Assembly (NCBI GenBank): GCA_023055505.1
Contig: JALIRH010000013.1
Coordinates: 8,866,001 to 8,930,000 of the forward strand
DNA: 64,000 nt
Source: Callipepla californica brunnescens
Lineage: Eukaryota; Chordata; Aves; Galliformes; Odontophoridae
Direction of reading: 5' to 3'
A model generated the notes under the pieces. It made no database searches. It saw only the letters and a program-made list of their open reading frames with translations, and was not told the origin of the DNA. Shown piece after piece: positions 1-9,319 of this stretch; within the stretch, counting starts at the first letter, position 1; each line of letters starts with the position of its first letter. The translations under genes were made by a program, and so were the position numbers.

Positions 1-288
1 ACTGCACGGACAGCTGCTGCTAAAGCTCCAACAGCGGATGAAGGGACGAGAGCTAAACTTTTCCCACCGGGGAGGGAAGCCGCCCTGCCCTGCCCTGCCG
101 GGCGCTACGTCCAGGAGCCAGGCGGGTGCCCGCTGCTGCCCTGTGCCGCCCCTCGCGTTGCTGGGCCGGGTTGGATGCCGGTGGGACGCTCCCAGCCCCC
201 CGCCCCTCGCAGGACCTCGGCCACTTGAGTTTTTTCCACTCGGCTGCCCCAAAGGGAGGGGGAAGGGGGATGGTGCTTTGTAAAAACC

Positions 289-302
289 GTTTTCATGGCA
301 AC
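289..302 (+). promoter_or_regulatory. RFX-type X-box motif
   Basis: The 14-mer GTTTTCATGGCAAC fits the degenerate X-box form GTHNYYATRRNAAC. The right half (GGCAAC) is a perfect RFX half-site and the left half is weaker. X-boxes are bound by RFX winged-helix factors and are common close to the start sites of ciliary and some developmental genes. It lies inside a CpG island, which is the expected setting. Binding is not shown. Confidence 0.4.
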
Positions 303-385
303 GGCGAAGTTCCCTCCGTGTGAAAGAAAACTTGGGAACGCTGGGGGTGATCGGAGACGAGCTCCCTGCAGCTGTCAATCACGAG

Positions 386-446
386 CTTCCCTTTCCGTCC
401 CGTCCCTCCCCTCCCCTTCCCTTTCCTTTCCTTCTCTTCCTCCCTC
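386..446 (+). repeat. Polypyrimidine tract inside CpG island A
   Basis: About 61 nucleotides of almost pure C and T, interrupted by only two G residues. Such tracts are frequent in GC-rich vertebrate promoters and can adopt non-B DNA. No coding meaning is evident. Confidence 0.75.
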
Positions 447-709
447 GGAGGTGCGGACGCCGGGAGCACCCGAAAGGCACAGAACCCGTCTGAGCTCTTT
501 CTCCTTCCTCTTCCTGCCGTGTCCCGCTTCAGCTCCTCGCTGATAGAGGCACGGGGCTGCTCAGTGCCGGCGGAGGTCCATCTCCGCCTCTGCTTTCCGA
601 GCGAGCTGCCCTGGGGGACAGGTTTTGGGCAGGGGCGAGGAGGAGAAGCGCCTGGGCACCCCGTCCCGTCCCGGGGGGACGGCGAACAGGGAAGCTGCAG
701 CTTGGCAGC

Positions 710-719
710 CTCGGTAAGA
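710..719 (+). other. Candidate 5' splice donor in CpG island A
   Basis: The 10-mer CTCGGTAAGA places a GT at 714-715 followed by AAGAG, a near-consensus U1 donor (TCG|GTAAGAG). The same 10-mer recurs at 1733-1742. If used, it would end a non-coding or short first exon of a plus-strand transcript starting in the CpG island. No matching acceptor can be assigned. Confidence 0.25.
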
Positions 720-742
720 GAACAGCGTAAGGATAACGGCGC

Positions 743-751
743 TGATTGGTA
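743..751 (-). promoter_or_regulatory. NF-Y / CCAAT box
   Basis: The plus strand reads GCTGATTGGTAC, so the minus strand carries ACCAATCAGC, the preferred NF-Y context. NF-Y sites usually lie 60-100 bp upstream of CpG-island start sites, so a nearby start site on either strand is plausible. Confidence 0.5.
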
Positions 752-897
752 CTGCTCGGGGGGGGGGAAGGACACGGGGATGTACCCAGGGACGCTGCCC
801 GGGCCGGTGCTGTCAGCCCCGTACCGCGGGGGGAACGCGAATCGGGCCGGCTGGAAACACACGGCGGCACTGCGAGGAGGGAACCACGGCGGTGTGC

Positions 898-907
898 GGG
901 GCGGGGG
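898..907 (+). promoter_or_regulatory. GC box (Sp/KLF site)
   Basis: GGGGCGGGGG is a full Sp1/KLF consensus. It lies 150 bp from the CCAAT box in the same CpG island and fits a housekeeping-style or developmental promoter. Confidence 0.5.
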
Positions 908-960
908 TTTATCGCAGCGGCTCGGAGCGCTGCCGTGCAAAGTTGTCGCTCGGTTTGCAA

Positions 961-975
961 CGCGTTTATTTGCTG
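961..975 (+). promoter_or_regulatory. Forkhead-type motif, first copy of a repeated 15-mer
   Basis: CGCGTTTATTTGCTG contains GTTTATTTGC, a forkhead-like core (GCAAATAAAC on the other strand). The identical 15-mer recurs at 3974-3988, and the core occurs inverted at 4070-4079. Confidence 0.4.
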
Positions 976-1010
976 ACAGAATCATCTCGTGACCTAAGCC
1001 GAAGGGGGAA

Positions 1011-1699
1011 ATAATGCCGCTTGAACTAGCTGTGGTGCGACAGGAGCTTTGTCTGCTTGTTGGGCGAAGTGAGCGCTTTGCAGAGAAGCAGCGGCTTTCA
1101 CTTACGGCGCGGCAGAACTGCGGCACATCGGGGGAAGTTTTGAAGAGCTCTGTTTAAGTTCAGACTCCTCCAACCATTCTGACCGCTCGGTCCAGGGTTA
1201 AACCTTGCAAGGCGGGGGTGGGGGACGGATGGATTTATGTTCTGGTCTCTCTAAAATGTTTTGATGCGAGCGTTTGTCGAAGCAATGGAGCACGCGTGCA
1301 TTGCAACGAACGACGCGGCGGCGTTCGGGACTGGGGCACGCCGGCAGTGTGCGAGCGGTGCCAGTGATCTAAATAAATACTACACGCTTCGAATTCTTAT
1401 TTAGTCTTTCAGTTTGTCTTCCCGCGGCCCGAGGCGTTAATTGCATTGTTAGCACGGTTTTGGTTTCTTGTTTTATTTTTCTCCCAACGAACACGCCGTT
1501 TAGAATCTCACGGTCCAAAAGCCAGGAAGTGTTTCTCTTGAAACATCACTCATCTCCTCAAGGATGAGTAAGGAATGTAAGTATAGGTTGGTATTCGCGG
1601 ATTTCACGGGTGCGTGAAGTGCTCTCGCTGGGGTTTTGCTGAGACGCACTTAGAAACGCGACCGATTTCTGTTTCCATTTCCAGAGGAAGGGGTGAGCA
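1011..1699. other. CpG shore between islands A and B
   Basis: Intermediate GC, still with scattered CpGs, and no convincing open frame. It includes an 8-bp inverted repeat, CTAAATAA at 1369-1376 and TTATTTAG at 1397-1404. No gene is seen. Confidence 0.5.
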
Positions 1700-2200
1700 G
1701 GGCTCACAGCCTCAGCGCACGCACACGAAACTCTCGGTAAGATTCCTGCCGCGATTTGAACTCACAAAAGGAGATGCAGAGGCCGCTCTCAGCGCGGTGC
1801 TGTCCTGCGGCCGGGTCCGGACGGAGCGGGGCTGGGAAGGGGGCACGGGTCCCGGGAGAGCGAAGCGAAGCTCAGCCGTGACTCCACCGCCCGCAGCCCT
1901 CTGCTAACGCGAGGGACCCTCTCCTAGGCTGGAAGCTGCGGAGTGGAGTAGGGAAGGAAGAGAGGCGAGTCCCGCTATACAAGCAATTATTTCAAAAAAC
2001 ATCTTGCTGAGCGCTTGCAAAGGCTCGATCTGAGTCCCTGTCTGTGTCCCCGGTCCTGCCTGTCCCGTGCCCCACAAGTGGAGTTGCTGCCGAGCAGGAA
2101 GGGGCAGAAGCAGGAGAGCGGGCAGTGAGTGCCCGGAGCGGGGCTGGGGAGCACCAGGCCTGGATGGATGGAGCCATTTCCCTAAATTCCCTCCTCAGCT
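1700..2200. promoter_or_regulatory. CpG island B
   Basis: A second GC- and CpG-rich block. A donor-like CTCGGTAAGA sits at 1733-1742 (GT at 1737-1738). The open frames on both strands show no recognisable domains. It is probably part of the same promoter or gene-flank complex as island A. Confidence 0.55.
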
Positions 2201-2329
2201 GCGACTGAGAGCCTCCCTGTGCCTGGTGGGGGCTGGAGGCACTCAGGGGTGCAGGAGTATCGTTGTCAAACTCAAAAAAAAGCTCTCAATTTGGTTTTGT
2301 TTCTTAATATGTTTTTTCCTTTTTCTTTT

Positions 2330-2520
2330 CGGTGACCAATGAGCATGAGGTGAGAGCAGGAGTTTACAGCACGCTCCGAGCTGAACGTGAGAGAAACCCC
2401 ATGGCTGACAAGGGACGATCTGCTTCGTATGTGATCAGCACTCAATAAGAATTAGCCATTAATATCTGTTAATTGCAGCTCCCTAGAGCTTGGGGAAGGG
2501 GGTTCTTGGAAGGGAAGAGC
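2330..2520. promoter_or_regulatory. Candidate regulatory segment with CCAAT and TAAT cores
   Basis: A CCAAT box (GACCAATGAGC) lies at about 2334-2344. It is followed by a cluster of homeodomain cores: AATTAG near 2450, CCATTAAT near 2457 and GTTAATTGC near 2468. Three TAAT/ATTA cores in about 25 bp is denser than the neighbouring sequence. Enhancer function is inference. Confidence 0.3.
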
Positions 2521-3095
2521 CAGCTTTTAGAGTAATGCTATGCACCAAAGCAGCCCCATTTAATCCTATTATTAAAATATCCCCCCCGACCCCCTTCATC
2601 ATTCCCAATTGGACTCAGTCTTCACAATGCACCCTGACCTGGAGCTCAGTTCCGTTTGTTTGAATCTTGCTGACCTTCACTTGGATGATTCCCCGAAAAC
2701 AGCCACGATGCTTAAAAGAAAGGTTTGTGTGTTTCTGCTTTTGGATGCAGTTTTAAGCTCCTCCGAAGTTTCCACACAGCAACGACCACCATAACACCAC
2801 TTCCAAGCGGGTCACATCAAGCTGATGCTGCAGCCTCAGCTTGCTAGGTTGAACCAGGATAGTTTTTATTCCAACAGTGACACAACAAACCAGCCTCTCA
2901 AACTACCTTAGCCTGAGCACAGCCTGGGACACAAACCACCACAACCAAAACTGGTTCTGTATCACTTCTGCAGCTTCACTTGTACCCGCTGCAGAGCACT
3001 ACAGCGACTGCAGCATTCCTGCTGCTCATCTACCCCAAAGCACAAGGGATACCTTTGATGACATCATTTAAAACAGCAACATTAAAAAACAAAAA
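2521..3095. other. Non-coding interval, nothing recognised
   Basis: Moderate GC. Short open frames on the plus strand (about 60-100 codons) lack recognisable domains. No repeat or RNA gene is seen. Confidence 0.5.
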
Positions 3096-3460
3096 TCTCA
3101 CGAGTAAAACCCGAGCAGTCGTTTGGGTGCAGCTCAGCTGCTTTGAACCGAGCCTCCCAACGCAATGGGGGCAGCAGCGAATGTTGTTTTTAATCACTTT
3201 TTCCTCCCAGCTGAACTTTTATTTGGCTTCTGCCAACAATAGCGGGCTGCAAACAGACCTCTCGGAGCGCTGCTGAATAGATTCTTTTCTAGCCCGGATT
3301 GTTTCCACCGCCACAAAAACAACCAGGAGCTCCGTGCCTTAATTGGGCTGTTCCCGGCCCTCGCTCATTCATTCAGGTGTTCGCCAGGAATTTGTTTATT
3401 AGCCTCTGACAAACAGCTCCTCCTGGTAATCGCCTCATGGGGTTGGCTTCTGCGGGAGGG
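3096..3460. promoter_or_regulatory. Candidate cis-regulatory segment upstream of CpG island C
   Basis: This segment combines preserved CpGs with several cores: TTAATTG (3339-3345), CAGGTG or AGGTGT (E-box or T-box half-site, 3374-3380) and a forkhead-like TGTTTATT (3392-3399). It sits directly against CpG island C. The sequence has the look of a vertebrate conserved non-coding element, but conservation was not tested. Confidence 0.35.
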
Positions 3461-3499
3461 GAGGGATGCGGCGGGGGGGATTGCTAATAAGGACCCCTC

Positions 3500-3975
3500 A
3501 TCTCCAGGTTACCAATTAACAGAGCTGCAGAGCGGACCACCAGGACGGGACATCTCCTGCGGGCTCTCCGCGGAGAGCCCCGCGGAAACGAGGAGAGAAA
3601 ACGCCGAGGGGAAAAAAACGCGAGCACGAAAACATACGGCGCTAAAGGCGGTGGCAAAAACTTCGTGCAGCTCCGCCCGCTCCTCCCGTCCCGGATCTCA
3701 CCCCGAGCGCAGCACCGCGTCCGTGTCCCGCCCCGTCCCACCCCGCCCCGGGGGCGCGGACACAGCGCGGGGCGGAGCGCAGCTGCCCCCCACCCCCAAC
3801 CAGAGACCCGACGGGATGGGGGTGCGGGGCTTCTTTCCCCCGACTCTTTCCCCCAGCTCCTCGGTGTCAGCAGAGCCGTCGCGGAACTCGTTCTCCAGGA
3901 GAGCAAACCCATCCAATCGTCTGTTTTTCACCCGTCGGAAAGTTGGTGAATCCTCCCCGCGATGCTTTCTGTTCG
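3500..3975. promoter_or_regulatory. CpG island C
   Basis: A third dense GC- and CpG-rich block with a CCCCGCCCCG Sp/KLF box at 3741-3750. Overlapping frames on both strands give low-complexity Pro/Arg/Ser translations that match no family I know. It is likely an additional promoter or hypomethylated flank of a developmental gene. Confidence 0.6.
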
Positions 3976-4110
3976 CGTTTATTTGCTGGCACCGATGACT
4001 AGGCGTCTTGTTTATGAGTCATATTAGAAATGCGACATTAATTGTAAAACCCTAACTTGCTAATTAGCTGCAAATAAACTATTAATTAGCGGCAAATTCA
4101 ATCAAAACAC
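3974..4110. promoter_or_regulatory. Dense homeodomain/forkhead/AP-1 motif cluster
   Basis: This edge of CpG island C carries the second CGCGTTTATTTGCTG (3974-3988), a perfect AP-1 site TGAGTCA (4015-4021), and three homeodomain blocks: ATTAATTG (4037-4044), TAATTAG (4061-4067) and ATTAATTAG (4081-4089). A reverse forkhead-like GCAAATAAAC lies at 4070-4079, between the last two. The spacing of about 20-24 bp between the TAAT blocks, near two helical turns, suggests organised binding. This is the best enhancer candidate in the 5' part of the window. Confidence 0.4.
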
Positions 4111-4120
4111 ATCTTATGTC

Positions 4121-5400
4121 TCCTCTTTGACACACAGTTTTGCAGGCACATATTGTCTCAAACTGCAGCCTGTATCACTGGCACAGCAAATAGAGATCCT
4201 GAAAGGTTTCCCTTCAGGACAAATAATTAAAATATATTCTCCTTTAATTGACATTATAGAGGACACAAATGAGGTTTTCCTTTTAGAAATAAATAGCAGT
4301 TTCTAAATAAAGCTCTGCGGGCTGCAGAATGGAGGTTTCAACCGAATGAATAGTCATTACTACCTTTTCAATGGTGTGGGCCTTTTGATCAGAAAAGAAA
4401 TTAGCTCTAAAGGACAGACAATGGGAAGCCTGCCCTGCAATAGGAAGAAAATTAGATGGCTAAGGCTCTTAACAACACCTTTTTCTATAAACCATGGAGC
4501 TTCTTGCTTTTCAATTACAGCTGTTCATTTCATAGAAGAAAAGTGGAAAAACACAGGGAATATAAACTCTGTTGCACCAAGAAGCCCGAGAAAGGATGGG
4601 CAGAGTCTTCCTAATTCCCTTTCATTTCAGTAGAATCAGTTAACAAACACTGTATATTTTATAACACCAAGAGCACATGGTATAGTGTTCTCCAGGTCAA
4701 ACAAGCAATCCGGATGGACTATATTCAGTAAGGGAACGTTGATTTGGGCAGTTGGATGTCTCCACTGCACACCAACTAATGTGTTTTGCACACACATCAT
4801 CACATCCTCGTCCTCTTTTCTCACAGAAAACGAAGCAAGAATGAAGAGCTTGAGGAAAATGAATTGCTGAATAACACCGCTGCATTTCGGTTATAAAAAA
4901 ATTAATTCCAGTTCCCCTGAATCAAAATGTACTTTCTTTCATTACTCTCAGGACTCACAGATTATTTTAGACTTATTCTCCCTGTAACGCTTCTAACTCA
5001 AGCATCCTGCTTATTCCAGCAATCATACTTTCATTTTAAGACTTGACAGTAACTAACTTCAATAACTTTAAAACGCATTCTCTTTCAAGTCACTTCATTT
5101 GGATACTGTTTTCTGAACACTGCTTTTCATTCTTCGATATAAAATGAATGTTTTCCCATGAGCGTTAGAAAATAAACCTGGAAGCACACCCATTCCTCCT
5201 CCAGAACCTCTTCCTACTCACACCTTCATGTTGCAAGCAGATGACAGTTTTTCACTGACAGTGCATGACAATGTAATGGAAATTATCTTCCAGTGATTAT
5301 TTCAGTAGGTAACAGCCACAAAGCTTAACTACAAACAAGTCCTGTTCTCATACTTAGTGGGACTATAATGCTCTCCTCGGAAATAAAACAAAATCACAGA
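4121..5400. other. AT-rich non-coding interval
   Basis: The start of the gene desert: AT-rich, CpG-poor, with only short chance frames (up to about 95 codons). Nothing is recognised beyond scattered TAAT cores near 4200-4260. Confidence 0.5.
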
Positions 5401-5402
5401 GA

Positions 5403-5503
5403 TTCTTCCTCTCATTTCTTTTTCCTCATTTTCCTTTTTACTCTCTCCTTCTCCTTTCTTTTCTCTTTCCTTCTTTTTCCCTCCCATTTATCTCTCCCCC
5501 CCC
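5403..5503 (+). repeat. Long polypyrimidine tract
   Basis: About 101 nt made of C and T with five A interruptions and no G, ending in a run of eight C. It is a polypurine/polypyrimidine stretch with potential for triplex DNA, and likely microsatellite-derived. Confidence 0.8.
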
Positions 5504-5506
5504 AAT

Positions 5507-6610
5507 TTGCCTACAAACAAGTCTCCGTGGCTAATTCAAAGACTGAATATACACACTTTGCAAAGATCAAATGTATACAAATTGATTTTGCTGTGATAGC
5601 ATGTTTTATAATTATCCTTCTCATCCACAAATAAGCGTGCAACCAAAAATTACATTCTCTGATCCTAAAAACAAATCATGTTTGTTTGTGATTTTAATAT
5701 GAAGTGTTATATTAACGTACATTATCATATGTAAAATATGAAATTTTAATATGAAACACCAGCTTTTTTTTTAGTGCCAATATTCCCTTTTGATTTTGCT
5801 TTGGCTCTATGACATATAGGTGCAGTAAGGAATAGTTTAATAAGTTGTGAGTGATCTCTTAGCTTGCAAATTGGAGTCACTAATAATTTGAAGAAATCTC
5901 CCTTCTTTTGGAGTAGATAAAAATTAACGATTAATGCAAGTCTCTGCCTTTCTTGTTGCTGTGGCAAAATTTCCATTTGTTTTGGAAGATGTAAAAATTT
6001 ATTTGAAATGAATTTGTCAGAGAAAAAATACCATAATCATACTAGTTGTTGGGAAAATCTTCCCTCCTTGCAAAGCTTAAGTGTCACTGAGACTCCTGCC
6101 ATAAAACCTGCACCAGTGAGGAGATGAATAACCGTGACAACCCAGTAATGCTGCAGCAGTTCTCAGCCCTGACTGCACAGCATTGTTGTGCTTCTGGTAC
6201 TATCTTCAATCCCTGCAAACAAGTGGGGGGTAAAGGACATCCTTGATTCTGAAAATCTGAGAGTATCACCTAAAACTGTTAAAGCCTCAGAACAACCAGA
6301 TTTTCGTAGCAAAGTTCCACTAGCAATAGAGAAGTAGAGAACTGAAAGAGCTTTGAGAACAAGAGTGAGCTGTTGGTAAGTGGGGGTGTGTCAGAGGGCT
6401 TGGGCCTGACCAGGTCTAAAAGAAACCAGTACCTGCTCACTTAGCAGGGAGAGCCTGCAATTCCTTCAGACTTTCCAGTTCACTATGGGGACAGTGTGGT
6501 TGGCTGTGAGAGGCACAAACCAGATGTGTAGAAGATTCTTTCCACTCTAAGTTTTTCCCCTTACACACTGACAAATGAGGATAATACGCACTCAGCAGCA
6601 TTTTGTAAAG
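5507..6610. other. AT-rich non-coding interval
   Basis: No gene, recognised repeat or motif cluster is evident. Confidence 0.45.
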
Positions 6611-6655
<45 letters not shown>

Positions 6656-6674
6656 CTATGTATATACATATATA
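6611..6674. repeat. (TA)n microsatellite flanked by CA units
   Basis: An uninterrupted alternating AT run occupies 6614-6648, followed by CACACA and further TATACATATATA. It is probably polymorphic in length. Short frames crossing it are artefacts of the repeat. Confidence 0.9.
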
Positions 6675-8705
6675 GTAGGTATAAAATAACAGAAATTTCA
6701 TTCACTGAAGAATCAGTTATTATACAGACTGTTTTAACGGCTCAAACTCCATTTCTGATCTAGCAAGAGTCACAAATAACTACACAATTTAAATTCATAT
6801 TCAGTACTCATCCTCTACTTCCACAGAGTATGTCAGTTACTTGATATTGAAGGTATCTTCCAAGAGCTGCTCAATCACTGCCCTCACTGAACAACTGGTG
6901 ACTAATCACTCTCAGATTTCTCCAGCAATTACTGATGCCTTACAGATGCAATGACTGCTTTGAGCTATGAACTGAGAATATGCTCAAGGTTGCTGTTACC
7001 TGTGTCAGTGGTAAAGATCTCCATTGACTCTGTAGATAACATCTCTTCTAGTAGGGCAAATACAGCTGAGGAGGAGGATGCTGTGTGATCTGGGAGATGC
7101 TGCAGAAGAAAAAGGCTTCTAAAGGAACAACTTAGTGGAAGAGAAGAGAATCTCATGGGAGACCATGCTGTCTGTAGGACATTTTATGTCCTCTATGGCA
7201 AAGCTGAACTTCTGGGGAGGGAAGAATTAGGTCTAAAGTTTGTAATGCCAGGACAAAAAGATCCAGGAAGTGGAGAAGGTGTTATCAATCCTGTTTATAC
7301 TTCTCTACCTTCACTTTCATATGTCAGTCAATGTAAGAGGGAGGGAACAGTAACCAGATGTTACTTTTCAGCAAAACTCATACATCTCCCATGTGTTTTC
7401 ACTGATATGATTATTTCCTAACCCAGGAGAGGGCACTCTGTGCTTCCCACAGTGCTCAGGTGCTTCTCAAGTGCTGCTGCAGGATGCACTGCTACTAGGT
7501 AGAGCATTGTTATACAAGGGAAAATAGTTGCTATTTTTCCTACTCAAAACTAATCACAAGCTGTAGAACATATTTAAATTTACAGTGTTATTATTCCTTT
7601 GGATTCATCCCATTTTTATCTGAGGAAATGAGAGGTACAGAGAGAAATTATCTGTGCTGCTATGAAGTATGAAAATGCACAATCAGAATTAGGTGGCAAT
7701 CAAACTTCCCAGACTAATCCTTTTCCATTGATAATGTTGCACTGTGACTGTAGATTAATCAAGTAATCACATGATCATGAAGCAACTGCACATTATCATG
7801 GTTTACTACCTAATGCTAGGGAGACCTGCACACCTCCAGAATGATGTGAGAACTACCAAGTTTACACATCCTTGATACTCACACTTTTATAGCCTCTTTA
7901 GAGAACTTTATTTGATGATTAAGAACAAAGCTGAGTTCAGCTGCTAGTAAAGGGATTGTAAATACCTCTCTTACACATAAAGAGCCCTCCAAATTAAAGT
8001 GCCAAGAAAGTGTAGATGTACAGGTCTTGTTTCTGTTTATACCATTAAATATGTGGCAAAATAGAGGACTTCCAAGTTGAAGATGTTGCCAGTAAGGTGT
8101 TTTTTGTTATTGACATGTCAACATCAGATGCACAAAAAAGTAACATTTCCTCACTCAGAAATAAACCAGAAAAATAGTTCCCACAATATTAAATAGCATT
8201 AAGTTATTCCTTGCCACTTATCAGTTTCTGGCCCTGCTACCACTGTGTGTCTTTCCAGTGTTGTACTCCATCTCTTTGTAGGGATGTACTCAATCAATTT
8301 TCCACTGAGGTAGCTAGAAAACTAGCAACACAAAATATTTATCTAGAAATCTGAACTTTATGAACTTTATTTAGAAACCTGACCTTGGACTGCTTGCTTA
8401 GAATGGAGCTGAGATGCTTCCACTAGTAACACTCCTGACATTTTGGTCAGTTCTGTTTGCAAAGAAAGATTTTTAAAATTCTGCGTTTTTTTACTCATTA
8501 TGTGTTTGTTGTCAGACTAGGTCACACGTTTTGCTCAATAAGTTGTTTCAGAGTCATGATGGAGACAGCTTACTAATTTCAAGATCATACAACATCTAAA
8601 AGATGTTGATGACAGGTACTGGTAACACACTGATCAAATACAGAATCTGACTGCACAGGTTGTTAGTGTGGTCAGTGCTATTTAGCTTTTCACATTATGC
8701 CTATA
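6675..8705. other. Non-coding interval, nothing recognised
   Basis: AT-rich sequence with only short chance frames (up to 88 codons). No repeat family or RNA gene is recognised. Confidence 0.45.
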
Positions 8706-8710
8706 GTGTT

Positions 8711-8730
8711 CCCCCCCCCCCCCCGCCCCC
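8711..8730 (+). repeat. Poly-C tract
   Basis: Fourteen C, one G, then five C. It is a simple homopolymer and prone to sequencing length error. Confidence 0.85.
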
Positions 8731-8766
8731 ATCCCAGTGTTTAAAGATTGATAATGAAAGGGAGGA

Positions 8767-8800
8767 TACACACATATATATATGTGCACACATGCACACA
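8767..8800 (+). repeat. (CA)/(TA) short microsatellite
   Basis: Alternating purine/pyrimidine sequence of CA, TA and TGCA units. It is short and degenerate. Confidence 0.7.
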
Positions 8801-9275
8801 GAAGCAGTCACAATCACTGAGCAACTCAGAGCAAGGAAAAAACAAAACCAAAAGATCTTTCTCTGCTTTGTGTGGTAGTTGAGACCGGATCAGGACTCCC
8901 ACTGGAACAATAGTGAAGTTTCAGGGTAGTACAGACCCTATTAATAACAGAACCTATTTTGTTCTGCTCATCTTTTTACTTAAAATTTAGGGGAATGTTA
9001 TATGCAAATAAGAGCCTTTGTTTTACAAAAAGGCTGGCTTGCATTGAAGTCCTTCATAGGGGTTGGAAAGTTTGAGAAGACTCTGTTGTGTTGTGAATGA
9101 TTCCCTCCTATGTTTCTGAGGCAGCTAAAGACAAACATCAACAAAACCAGAGATGGTATGGTATAGAGCCTTCAGAGAACATTTTATGTTGACTAAGTTT
9201 TAACGTGTCATTATACCACCAACTTTCTTGTGCCTGGAACTTACAGCATAAGAAAACACTAAATACTTCTATCTG
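8801..9275. other. Non-coding interval
   Basis: No coding or repeat signal is recognised. Confidence 0.45.
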
Positions 9276-9319
9276 TAATAATAATAATAATAATAATAAT
9301 AACAATAATAAAAAAATAA
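9276..9319 (+). repeat. (TAA)n microsatellite
   Basis: About nine perfect TAA units, a single C interruption, then AATAATAA running into an A-rich end. Confidence 0.85.

Larger units (their letters stand above)
38..1010. promoter_or_regulatory. CpG island A, putative promoter or flanking regulatory island
   Basis: This stretch is strongly GC-rich and full of CpG, in sharp contrast with the AT-rich bulk after position 4.1 kb. It contains an RFX-type X-box at 289-302, a CCAAT box (reverse) at 745-749, a GC box at 898-907 and a forkhead-type motif at 961-975. Open frames run through it on both strands, the longest about 277 codons on the minus strand, but their translations are proline, serine and arginine rich with no domain I recognise. 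Such frames are expected by chance in GC-rich DNA. In birds such islands normally mark promoters or developmental gene bodies. The direction of transcription and the gene served are unknown, and the gene may lie upstream of position 1. Confidence 0.7.

Noticed and set aside
519..992. 157-codon plus-strand open frame in CpG island A
   Set aside because: No recognisable domain. It crosses the candidate donor at 714 and overlaps the frames on the other strand.
293..1126. 277-codon minus-strand open frame in CpG island A
   Set aside because: Low-complexity Ser/Pro/Arg-rich translation with no domain, and overlapped by long frames in other phases. Typical of GC-rich DNA with few stop codons.
3484..3998. 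Overlapping open frames of 77-142 codons in CpG island C
   Set aside because: All are compositional artefacts of the CpG island; no homeobox or other domain could be read.
4046..4060. CCCTAACTTG, similar to part of miR-125
   Set aside because: Only ten bases match, with no seed and no hairpin around it.
6437..6763. Open frames with Tyr-Ile repeats on both strands
   Set aside because: Produced by translation of the (TA)n microsatellite.
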